Assembly (NCBI GenBank): GCA_026461645.1
Contig: JAPJMP010000108.1
Location: 1-18,228, forward strand
Origin: Burkholderiales bacterium
Lineage (GTDB): Bacteria; Pseudomonadota; Gammaproteobacteria; Burkholderiales; UBA11063
Direction of reading: 5' to 3'
DNA: 18,228 bases
Below, piece after piece: positions 1 through 6,616 of this stretch. Each line of letters opens with the position of its first letter. The first letter of the stretch is position 1. The notes under the pieces are model-generated. The model was not told where the DNA came from. It ran no database searches and was given only the letters and a program-made list of their open reading frames with translations. Position numbers and translations under genes: made by a program.

Positions 1-101
1 AATAACAATTGTTTATTTGTTACACTTTTAATCATATCTGTCAATATATCAATTAGTGAAGATAATTCTATACTAATTTTGACTTTTTTATTACTATTCA
101 T
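1..101 (-). CDS. Partial hypothetical protein coupled to the integrase
   Basis: An open frame starts with ATG at 101-99, inside the last codons of the integrase (the stop TAG is at 96-94), and stays open for 33 codons to the window edge. It begins MNSNKKVKISIELSSLIDIL. The purine-rich run AGAAGAAGAA, just before the ATG, could act as a ribosome binding site, and the 8-base overlap suggests translational coupling to the integrase. The visible part is lysine-rich at the start and then looks helical and amphipathic. I recognise no family. Genes in this position next to integrases are often small regulators or element-specific hypotheticals, but nothing here shows a function. It could also be a chance frame in AT-rich DNA. 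Confidence 0.45.
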   Translation of the reverse strand, partial: MNSNKKVKISIELSSLIDILTDMIKSVTNKQLL

Positions 102-1254
102 TTCTTCTTCTATCCAAGTAATCAGCCCAATCTTGCATCATCTTAGCTCTTGGCTCCAAATATAAAGCATGGTTATATGCAGCACTTACTGTATTACGTG
201 GAGAATGTGCTAACTGTAATTCAATATGGTCATGATTATATTCTTGTTCATGTAGAATTGTACTTGCAAGACCACGAAATCCATGCCCAGTCATTTTACC
301 TTGATAACCCATGCGTTTTAATGCTTGAAGTATGGTATTATTACTCATTGTTGCTTTTGTAGTTCGAGTATCACTTGGAAATAAATACTCATTAGCTCCT
401 GTAATATATTTCAAACTATTTAATAGTGAAATTGTTTGTTTCGCTAGTGGCACTATGTGAGGTTTCCTCATCTTCATTCGAATCGCAGGTATATTCCATC
501 TAGCATTTGCAAAATCAAACTCACTCCATTTTGCTCCAATTAATTCGCCAGTTCTAACAAAAGTTAATGCTATAAGCTTGATTGCTATTCTTGTTATTGG
601 TGTACCTTGATATGCCTCTATTCTTTGCAATAACACTCCTAATTCTCGCTCTTCAATACGGGCTAAGTTTGTAATAGTATGTGCTGGTAAAATATCGGCT
701 GGCTTAATTGTTATCGGATTATATGTAATATATTCATGTACTATGGCAAATCTAAAAATTTGACTGATATGATTCAAAATTCTACTTGCAACATCTCTTG
801 CCCCACGGCTATTTACTTTAATAACTAAATCTATTACCATCTTTGTTGTAATATCTTTAATTAATTTATTACCTAATTGTGGTTGAATATTTAATTGATA
901 TCGCCTTATTACTCTATTTATATGATTTTCACTTTTATTCGCCTTCCAATTTTCAAGCCATAAAGCTGCAATCTTATCAAAGGTGTTTGTATCACTTTGT
1001 TGCTGTTCTCTTGGGTCAATACCTTTAGCTAACAATTCTTTAACTTTCGCTCTACGTTTTCTTGCTTCATCTAATGAAACTGACGGATATTGACCAAAGG
1101 TCATTATTTGTTGTTTATCTATAAATCTAAAACGAAATCGCCAATACTTACCAGTATGAGTAATAAATAATAATAAACCTTCACCATCAGTTAAAGTATT
1201 GGTTTTACCTTTTATTGTTAATTTACATGCTTTAATTTGTGTATCAGTTAACAT
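94..1254 (-). CDS. P4-type tyrosine site-specific integrase
   Basis: This gene encodes a tyrosine recombinase of 386 residues that would integrate and excise the element at the adjacent tRNA-Leu. The N-terminal part (about residues 1-85) is the arm-DNA-binding domain typical of P4-like integrases (DGEGLLLFI, then FGQYPSVSLDEARKR). A SAM-like core-binding domain follows, then the catalytic domain. Visible catalytic residues are R234 (FVRTGEL), H324 and R327 (GHGFR), H350 (LAHSPRN) and the nucleophile Y360 (AAYN), followed by the usual WADYL tail. The frame is open 36 codons further upstream to 1362. I chose ATG 1254 because the family begins there, a GGGTGG ribosome site precedes it, and a good promoter (1297-1326) lies inside the upstream extension. 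The gene looks intact. Confidence 0.92.
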   Translation of the reverse strand: MLTDTQIKACKLTIKGKTNTLTDGEGLLLFITHTGKYWRFRFRFIDKQQIMTFGQYPSVSLDEARKRRAKVKELLAKGIDPREQQQSDTNTFDKIAALWLENWKANKSENHINRVIRRYQLNIQPQLGNKLIKDITTKMVIDLVIKVNSRGARDVASRILNHISQIFRFAIVHEYITYNPITIKPADILPAHTITNLARIEERELGVLLQRIEAYQGTPITRIAIKLIALTFVRTGELIGAKWSEFDFANARWNIPAIRMKMRKPHIVPLAKQTISLLNSLKYITGANEYLFPSDTRTTKATMSNNTILQALKRMGYQGKMTGHGFRGLASTILHEQEYNHDHIELQLAHSPRNTVSAAYNHALYLEPRAKMMQDWADYLDRRRNE

Positions 1255-1305
1255 GTGTATACCACCCGTTTTAATGTAATTTTTAATATACACTAAATTA
1301 TACAC
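1255..1305 (-). repeat. Three GTGTATA elements around the integrase promoter and start
   Basis: On the minus strand GTGTATAAT (1297-1305) overlaps the -10 box and GTGTATATT (1285-1293) lies near the expected transcription start. An inverted copy, GGTATACAC (1255-1263), covers the ribosome site and ends at the start codon. Placement over promoter and start suggests an operator or integrase arm-type sites. This is inference, since the motif is short and AT-rich. Confidence 0.3.
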
Positions 1306-1326
1306 AAAAACCTTAGATGTAGTCAA
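1297..1326 (-). promoter_or_regulatory. Sigma70-type promoter of the integrase
   Basis: Reading the minus strand, TTGACT (1326-1321) is followed after 18 bases by TATAAT (1302-1297). The predicted transcription start near 1290 gives a leader of about 36 bases before ATG 1254. It lies inside the longer open frame and so supports the shorter start. The integrase can thus be transcribed separately from the tRNA unit. Confidence 0.6.
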
Positions 1327-1418
1327 ATCTGTTTGTATCACATTAGACAATAAAACTGTCATAACGCTTGATTCTATTTGACTTATTAGATAAATTTAAA
1401 CCGTATTAAATTTACACG

Positions 1419-1441
1419 TGGTGCCGATAGTGGGACTCGAA
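1419..1441 (-). other. Probable attachment-site core (attL/attR) in the tRNA-Leu 3' end
   Basis: The 3' end of the tRNA, from the T loop to the encoded CCA, directly faces the integrase gene. P4-family integrases usually recombine within this part of a tRNA, and the copy here keeps the tRNA complete. No second copy exists in the window, so the exact core cannot be fixed. Confidence 0.4.
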
Positions 1442-1503
1442 CCCACACGATAAGAATCACCACCACCTCAAGATGGCGTGTCTACCAGTTCCACCATATC
1501 GGC
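1419..1503 (-). tRNA. leuU: tRNA-Leu, anticodon GAG
   Basis: An 85-base type II tRNA on the minus strand. The acceptor stem GCCGATA pairs with TATCGGC, followed by discriminator A and an encoded CCA. The D arm has the leucine-like GGTGGAACTGGTAGACAC. The anticodon loop TTGAGGT carries GAG (1469-1467), with stem CCATC/GGTGG (one T-G pair). A short variable-arm hairpin (GAT/ATC) and a T arm GTGGG-TTCGAGT-CCCAC complete it. It reads CUC and CUU leucine codons. It lies 7 bases after the secG stop and is probably processed from the same transcript, as with secG-leuU in Escherichia coli. Its 3' end is the likely integration site of the neighbouring element. Confidence 0.96.
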
Positions 1504-1510
1504 TAGCAAA

Positions 1511-1864
1511 CTAATTAGGAATTTGATTTTTAGAATTGGTATTAACCGCCGAGCTTACTTTAACTTGATTTGCACTTGCATTTGCTTTATAGTGCGTCAT
1601 CACTCCAGCATCACCTAATCTACCACCAGTATTTAATAATACTAAGACAAAGGTTGCCACAAAAAATATGGTCGCAAAAATAGCCGTTGCTCTACTTAAG
1701 AAATTAGCTGAACCACTTGCACCAAATAAAGAACCTGAGCCACCGCCAGAACCAAAAGTAGCTCCAGCATCAGCCCCTTTACCATGTTGCAATAATACTA
1801 AAACAATTATTGTAATCGCCGCAATTATTTGAATTATCCAGATGAATGTTTTTAAAAATTCCAT
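1511..1864 (-). CDS. secG: Protein-export membrane protein SecG
   Basis: SecG is the small auxiliary subunit of the SecYEG translocon in the inner membrane and helps SecA-driven export. The 117-residue protein shows two hydrophobic segments (about residues 5-25 and 55-77). Between them lie the conserved QHGKGADAG, the glycine/serine-rich FGSGGGSGSLFGASG stretch and NFLSR. The C-terminal tail (MTHYKANASANQVK onward) is polar and not conserved. Length fits the family. The start ATG lies 8 bases after the tpiA stop with only a weak ribosome site, so translation may depend on coupling to tpiA. The gene is followed by tRNA-Leu after 7 bases. Confidence 0.95.
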   Translation of the reverse strand: MEFLKTFIWIIQIIAAITIIVLVLLQHGKGADAGATFGSGGGSGSLFGASGSANFLSRATAIFATIFFVATFVLVLLNTGGRLGDAGVMTHYKANASANQVKVSSAVNTNSKNQIPN

Positions 1865-1872
1865 TATTTATT

Positions 1873-2619
1873 TCATTTAATAAAATGTTTGTTACATATG
1901 TTAGCAAACTCTTGGGCTTTTAATGACGCTCCACCTACCAACACACCACCTACATGAGCAATATTAAGAATAGAATAGGCATTATTCTCATTCACACTAC
2001 CGCCATACAAAGCAGTTATTTTAACATGAATCAAATTATTTTGCACAAATGCATAAATTAAATCCATTATTTCAGCAATTTCCTCGCCACTAGGAATTAA
2101 ACCAGTACCGATTGACCAAATTGGTTCATAAGCAATAACGATCTCGTTTAAAGCACTTAATTTAGTTAACAGTTCCAATTGCTCTACAATAAATTCTTTA
2201 TACTTGCCAGCTTGGCGAATACTTAAATCCTCACCCACACAATAAATTATTTTTAATTTGTTTTTTAGTGCATTATTTAGTTTCGCTTGCAGCACTGCTG
2301 CAGTTTCATTAAATAAAGTTCTGCGTTCCGAATGACCAATTAAAACATACTCAACCATAAACTCAGCAAGCATAGTTGCACTAATTTCTCCGGTATAAGG
2401 ACCAAAAGCATCAAATCGACTTAAATCCTGAGCCGCAATTTTAATAGATGTATTATTTGCGGTAAATAGTTCCGCTGCCTGACTAATATACAATGTCGGC
2501 AGAGCTAAAACCACATCACAATTTTGGGTAATCGTTGTAGTCATTAGAGCATTAAGAGTTTGCTGCAAATGCACCACACCACCATTCATTTTCCAATTAG
2601 CCACAATTAATTTATTCAT
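1873..2619 (-). CDS. tpiA: Triosephosphate isomerase
   Basis: This cytosolic enzyme interconverts dihydroxyacetone phosphate and glyceraldehyde 3-phosphate in glycolysis and gluconeogenesis. The 248-residue TIM barrel has K10 in NWKMN, electrophile H96 in IGHSERR, catalytic base E165 in AYEPIWSIGTG, the phosphate-binding YGGSV (205-209), and GGVLVGGASL near the end. All key residues are present and length is normal. The ATG is preceded by AGGTTAG at suitable spacing. It lies 14 bases after the permease gene and 8 bases before secG, so it is part of one minus-strand unit. The tpiA-secG-tRNA-Leu order is widespread in Beta- and Gammaproteobacteria. Confidence 0.97.
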   Translation of the reverse strand: MNKLIVANWKMNGGVVHLQQTLNALMTTTITQNCDVVLALPTLYISQAAELFTANNTSIKIAAQDLSRFDAFGPYTGEISATMLAEFMVEYVLIGHSERRTLFNETAAVLQAKLNNALKNKLKIIYCVGEDLSIRQAGKYKEFIVEQLELLTKLSALNEIVIAYEPIWSIGTGLIPSGEEIAEIMDLIYAFVQNNLIHVKITALYGGSVNENNAYSILNIAHVGGVLVGGASLKAQEFANICNKHFIK

Positions 2620-2633
2620 ATCTAACCTACTAT

Positions 2634-3818
2634 TTAATCAACAAAATTGGGCAATATGCCAAAATCATTTAAAATTTGCGACATAATAATTAATACTCCA
2701 AAGATTATGGCAGCAATTAATAATTTTGACTGCGGTAAATTATTTTTTTTATTATAAACTAACACTACTATTGCTGGAATTAATGCTGAACCAATTGAAA
2801 AGATGTTTGATTGTTGATAAATTTTAACAAATTGTTTGGCAAATAACACGGCAATAGTCGCAGGAATAATAAAGGCCAGCAGCATAGCACCAAATCTTGA
2901 TACTACTCCATCCTTTAAATTCATAGCATCAATTAAAAACTCAATTAACGAAAAGCCAATGGATAGAAATGAAGTTAACACTGTTATCGATGAAAAAACT
3001 GCAATTAATACCTGCATTAGTGGCGAAATATGCGCTGTTTCAACTAAATAATGTAAAATATCCCCAATTGATCTTAATTGTAAAAATTGCTGGCGCGACA
3101 CTAATGATAAAATTACCACTAACCAACCCACATATAATATTGCAGCAATACCTAAACCTAGTTTTACCGCAGCATATGCTTTTTTCGGATTCCAATCATT
3201 TAATTTTAAAACTATGGGCAAAGTCATATGCATCACCCAAATTGCCAGCATAGTTGAGGCCCCAGATCCCAAATAAATCAATCCTTCGGGAATAAAACCT
3301 AATTGCTGCAAGGTAATAAACTTTAGACCAACAACAATAACAACAAATAAGCAAATATATTTAGTTAAAAAGATTAAACCATTGATACGACTAATGTAAT
3401 TAATTCCAGCAACAAATAGTGGTGCAAAAATTAATAAAAATATTGTAATTCCCATTGTCTCATTTACAAATATATTTATCTTAGGTAACAGTACTTTACA
3501 TAGAATTTCACCACCTACCGTAATATAAGCCGCAGTGCACCCACCCATAGACAGCAGATTTAGTATAATACTGCTCCAATAGCCCTTCATCCCTAGATAA
3601 TCTTTGGCAATAGTGGCAGCATTGACATCATGATTGGTGTAAGTAGCATAAAGATAAATGCTTTTTTTAGCGATAACTAGAGCACAAATAAAAGTTAATG
3701 TGATAAAAACTAAAGCATTAATAAATCCTGGTGCAGCAGCTAAAATTGGTAAAGCTAAAATACCAGAACCTACTGCAGCTCCTGCCAATAAAAAAGATGA
3801 AAACAAAAATCCTAACAT
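2634..3818 (-). CDS. Aromatic amino-acid permease (HAAAP family, TyrP/Mtr-like)
   Basis: A polytopic inner-membrane protein of 394 residues with about 11 hydrophobic segments. It starts with the family signature AGAAVGSGILALPILAAAPGF (residues 12-32), as in the tryptophan and tyrosine permeases Mtr, TnaB and TyrP. These import aromatic amino acids by proton symport; which one is carried here cannot be read from the sequence. The start ATG is preceded by GGAG with 5 bases of spacing. The gene heads the tpiA-secG-tRNA-Leu unit and is divergent from yciB, sharing an 84-base promoter region. I see no truncation or frameshift. Confidence 0.8.
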   Translation of the reverse strand: MLGFLFSSFLLAGAAVGSGILALPILAAAPGFINALVFITLTFICALVIAKKSIYLYATYTNHDVNAATIAKDYLGMKGYWSSIILNLLSMGGCTAAYITVGGEILCKVLLPKINIFVNETMGITIFLLIFAPLFVAGINYISRINGLIFLTKYICLFVVIVVGLKFITLQQLGFIPEGLIYLGSGASTMLAIWVMHMTLPIVLKLNDWNPKKAYAAVKLGLGIAAILYVGWLVVILSLVSRQQFLQLRSIGDILHYLVETAHISPLMQVLIAVFSSITVLTSFLSIGFSLIEFLIDAMNLKDGVVSRFGAMLLAFIIPATIAVLFAKQFVKIYQQSNIFSIGSALIPAIVVLVYNKKNNLPQSKLLIAAIIFGVLIIMSQILNDFGILPNFVD

Positions 3819-3852
3819 GCATACTCCAACAAAGATTCTAGTAAGTTTTTAA

Positions 3853-3861
3853 ATTATACCA
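3853..3861 (-). promoter_or_regulatory. Extended -10 promoter of the permease-tpiA-secG-tRNA unit
   Basis: On the minus strand TGGTATAAT gives an extended -10 element ending 34 bases before the permease start codon. No good -35 box is visible, which is usual for extended -10 promoters. It lies back to back with the yciB promoter. Confidence 0.5.
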
Positions 3862-3866
3862 TAATA

Positions 3867-3875
3867 TGCTATAAT
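3867..3875 (+). promoter_or_regulatory. Extended -10 promoter of yciB-rsmA
   Basis: TGCTATAAT ends 28 bases before the yciB ATG, giving a short leader. The -35 region is only T-rich. The matching minus-strand element at 3853-3861 is separated from it by five bases, so the two promoters nearly touch and probably compete for polymerase. Confidence 0.55.
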
Positions 3876-3903
3876 GATAACCTTTGAAATCAATGAGTAA
3901 ATT

Positions 3904-4446
3904 ATGCAAAACAATATCCTTTTTGAATTATTACCATTAATCGCATTTTTTGCGATATATTATATAACTAAAAATTTATTTATTGCAACTGCAGTGTGCA
4001 TAGTGGCAAGCTGGTTACAATTAATTTTATTTAAACTTAAATATAAAAAGGTTGCAAAAAATATTTGGCTAAATACATTGCTAATTACAGTTTTTGGTGG
4101 ACTAACTCTAATCTTACACAATAAGACGTTTATTATGTTAAAACCAACAGTACTATTTGTATTAATTGGTGGCTCAATTCTAATTGGTCAGGCGGCAGGT
4201 AAAAATGGCATTAAATTGCTTTTAGCTAAAGAAATAACAGTACCGGATAGTTTATGGAATAAAATTAATATTGCCTGGGGCTTGTTTTTTATTGTAATGG
4301 GAATACTTAATTTATTTGTGGCCTTAAATTTTTCTGAATATTTTTGGGTTAAATTTAAGGTATTTGGTACTACCGGTTTAAGTATTTTGTTTTTACTGAT
4401 TTCAGGAATTATTCTTATTTTGCAACAAAAAAAGTATAAACAATGA
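3904..4446 (+). CDS. yciB: Inner-membrane septation protein YciB (IspZ)
   Basis: A 180-residue membrane protein that matches YciB/IspZ along its length. It has LLPLIAFFAIYY at the start, VFGGLTLILHNKTFIMLKPT in the middle, WNKINIAWGLFFI, and VKFKVFGTTGLSILFLLISGI at the end. It has five or six hydrophobic segments. YciB is linked to cell-envelope synthesis and septation in Shigella and E. coli; the molecular role is not firmly known. It is preceded by a short leader with a weak purine-rich site (GAGTAA) and overlaps rsmA by four bases (ATGA), so the two are probably translated together. Confidence 0.93.
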   Translation: MQNNILFELLPLIAFFAIYYITKNLFIATAVCIVASWLQLILFKLKYKKVAKNIWLNTLLITVFGGLTLILHNKTFIMLKPTVLFVLIGGSILIGQAAGKNGIKLLLAKEITVPDSLWNKINIAWGLFFIVMGILNLFVALNFSEYFWVKFKVFGTTGLSILFLLISGIILILQQKKYKQ

Positions 4447-5219
4447 GTTTTCAAGTAAAAAAACGTTTTGGCCAGAACTTTCTTAAAGATGAAGTTATTA
4501 TTAATCAAATAATTAATAGCATTAATCCGCAAAAAGATGATTTTGTGATAGAAATTGGCCCAGGCTTTGGTGCCATCACTCTACCTTTACTTGAATTAGT
4601 AGACCAACTAAATTTGATTGAGTTAGATCGCGATATTGTTTCCTACATTCAAGCTAAAGCACATCCTAAGATCAATCTTTATGCCGCCGATGCCCTTAAA
4701 TTTGATTATGCAATTTTTAACACTGATGCCATGCGTATCATTGGTAATTTACCCTACAATATTTCAACTCCGCTATTATTTCATTTAGCCCAATATTCCA
4801 ACATTAAAGATATGCACTTCATGTTACAACAAGAAGTAGTGGACCGTATTTGTGCTGCTCCGAATTGTAGTGCATATGGTCGCTTATCAATTATGTTACA
4901 ATACAAATTTAATTGTTATAAACTATTTAATGTAAGTAAAACTTGTTTTACGCCGCAACCTAAAGTTGAATCTGCTATTATTAGATTAATTCCGAAAAAT
5001 TCAAAACAAATAGCTGCAGTAAATGCTAAAATTTTAAATACAGTGGTAACCCAAGCTTTTAGTCAAAGAAGAAAGACAATTGCAAATAGCTTAAAAAGTA
5101 CGGTTACTAAAGAAATCTTTAGTCAGTTAAATATTGATCCGCAAAACAGAGCAGAGAATCTAACAGTTGATGACTATATACGTTTGGCTAATTGCCTTCA
5201 AACTAATTTAACTAACTAA
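4443..5219 (+). CDS. rsmA: 16S rRNA dimethyladenosine transferase RsmA (KsgA)
   Basis: RsmA dimethylates two adjacent adenosines near the 3' end of 16S rRNA during late small-subunit assembly, using S-adenosylmethionine. The 258-residue protein shows the family opening KKRFGQNFL, SAM-binding EIGPGFG (37-43), acidic E60 in LIELDRD, catalytic motif NLPYNIS (102-108), and C-terminal FSQRRKTIANSL. It is slightly shorter than the E. coli protein but complete. The start codon overlaps the yciB stop. The LysP-like permease begins 20 bases later on the same strand and may be co-transcribed. Confidence 0.96.
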   Translation: MSFQVKKRFGQNFLKDEVIINQIINSINPQKDDFVIEIGPGFGAITLPLLELVDQLNLIELDRDIVSYIQAKAHPKINLYAADALKFDYAIFNTDAMRIIGNLPYNISTPLLFHLAQYSNIKDMHFMLQQEVVDRICAAPNCSAYGRLSIMLQYKFNCYKLFNVSKTCFTPQPKVESAIIRLIPKNSKQIAAVNAKILNTVVTQAFSQRRKTIANSLKSTVTKEIFSQLNIDPQNRAENLTVDDYIRLANCLQTNLTN

Positions 5220-5239
5220 TTTTATTTGAGAATATTATC

Positions 5240-6604
5240 ATGGCAACTTTAAAAAAAGCTTTAGAAACTAGACATGTAAATATGATTGCTCTTGGCGGTT
5301 CAATTGGCACTGGAATTTTTTTAGCTAGTGGATATTCGATTGCAACCGGTGGACCAGGTGGCGCACTATTTAGTTACATTTTAATTTCAATTATTGTTTA
5401 TTTTTTAATGACTAGTTTGGGCGAGATGAGTGTTCATTGCCCAAGTTCCGGTTCTTTATGTGATTATGGCTATCAATATGTAGGTGAATCTTATGGTTTT
5501 GCCATGGGGTACAATTATTGGCTAAGTTGGGCTATCACCGTTGCTGCTGAGATTTCTGCCGCTAGTTTAATTATGGCTTATTGGTTTCCTAATGTTAATT
5601 CAGTTATATTCTCAATAACATTTTTTATTCTAATTTTACTTTTTAATATTTTTTCAGTTCGACTCTATGGTGAAGTTGAATATTTTATGTCGTTCATTAA
5701 GGTTGCGGTAATAATTGTGTTTATTATTTGTGGCATTTTAATTATTATTAGCCATCCGGCAACAGTAGTAACTAATTTTACTAGTGGAGATGCTCCTTTT
5801 CATAATGGTTTTTTAGGGATAGTTACGGTATTTCTTTTTGCTGGCTATTCATTTCAAGGCACGGAGTTAATTGGTGTCGCATCAGGTGAAACTAAGGACC
5901 CGAGTGTTAGCATTCCTAAAGCAGTAAAATTAATTTTCTGGCGCATTAGTTTGTTTTATATTCTGTCTATTTTTATTATTAGTGCTTTATTTAATTATTC
6001 CGATGCTAAACTACTTAATAGTCAAGTTTTATCCAGTCCATATACTTTATTATTTGCTAAATACATTGGTAGATTTGCTGGTGATGTAATTAATTTTATT
6101 ATTTTAATTGCATTATTATCCGCAGCCAATGCAAGCATTTATTCTTCATCTAGAATTATGTGGTTTCTGGGAAATAGATCAAAAAATAAAGTTGTTAGCA
6201 AATTAAATAAACATGGCACACCAACTAATGCTCTGCTTTTTACCGCCTTATTTGGCTGTCTTGCCTTTTTAAGCTCGTTTATAAAAAATGGTATCTTGTT
6301 TACAATGCTGGTTAATATTGCATCAATTTCTTGCTTTGTAGCGTGGGTTGGAATTGCTATTACTCATTATAAATTTCGCGTTAAATTTGTTAAACAAAAT
6401 AATATAAATTTAATTTATAAAGCAAAGTTTTACCCGTATGCGCAAGTGATATCAATCATAGTACTATTTATCATTATTTTATCGCAATTTTTAACTTTTA
6501 CTGATACTATGACTATTTATGAAAAGATTTCAATTTATGCCGGAGTATTACCTTTTATTATATTTTATTTATGGCATAAAATCTTTTATAATAAAGCTAA
6601 GTAA
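5240..6604 (+). CDS. lysP: Amino-acid permease, LysP-like (APC superfamily)
   Basis: An inner-membrane amino-acid/proton symporter of 454 residues with about 12 hydrophobic segments. It begins KALETRHVNMIALGGSIGTG, then shows GGPGGALFSYILI, YFLMTSLGEM, GFAMGYNYWLSWAITVAAE, FQGTELIGVASGE and WVGIAITHYKFR. All of these closely resemble E. coli LysP, the lysine permease. Lysine is therefore the best guess, though related AAT-family members carry other basic or neutral amino acids. The ATG has only a weak ribosome site (GAGAAT). It lies 20 bases after rsmA and is convergent with the FAD oxidoreductase gene, with 12 bases between the stops. Confidence 0.82.
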   Translation: MATLKKALETRHVNMIALGGSIGTGIFLASGYSIATGGPGGALFSYILISIIVYFLMTSLGEMSVHCPSSGSLCDYGYQYVGESYGFAMGYNYWLSWAITVAAEISAASLIMAYWFPNVNSVIFSITFFILILLFNIFSVRLYGEVEYFMSFIKVAVIIVFIICGILIIISHPATVVTNFTSGDAPFHNGFLGIVTVFLFAGYSFQGTELIGVASGETKDPSVSIPKAVKLIFWRISLFYILSIFIISALFNYSDAKLLNSQVLSSPYTLLFAKYIGRFAGDVINFIILIALLSAANASIYSSSRIMWFLGNRSKNKVVSKLNKHGTPTNALLFTALFGCLAFLSSFIKNGILFTMLVNIASISCFVAWVGIAITHYKFRVKFVKQNNINLIYKAKFYPYAQVISIIVLFIIILSQFLTFTDTMTIYEKISIYAGVLPFIIFYLWHKIFYNKAK

Positions 6605-6616
6605 TACTCTCTGTTG

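Larger units (their letters stand above)
1..1418. mobile_element. One end of an integrated element at tRNA-Leu (partial)
   Basis: A P4-type tyrosine integrase gene lies directly beside the 3' end of tRNA-Leu(GAG), and a second small ORF overlaps the integrase stop and leaves the window. This is the usual arrangement for islands, prophages and integrative elements that use a tRNA 3' end as attachment site. The other attachment site and the cargo would lie beyond position 1, so size and content are unknown. In many proteobacteria the nuo operon follows secG and tRNA-Leu; here the integrase takes that place. The element could also be a decayed remnant that keeps only the integrase. Confidence 0.6.

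Noticed and set aside
1255..1362. Longer integrase N-terminus starting at 1362
   Set aside because: The extra 36 residues do not fit the family, and a promoter and a ribosome site lie inside this stretch.
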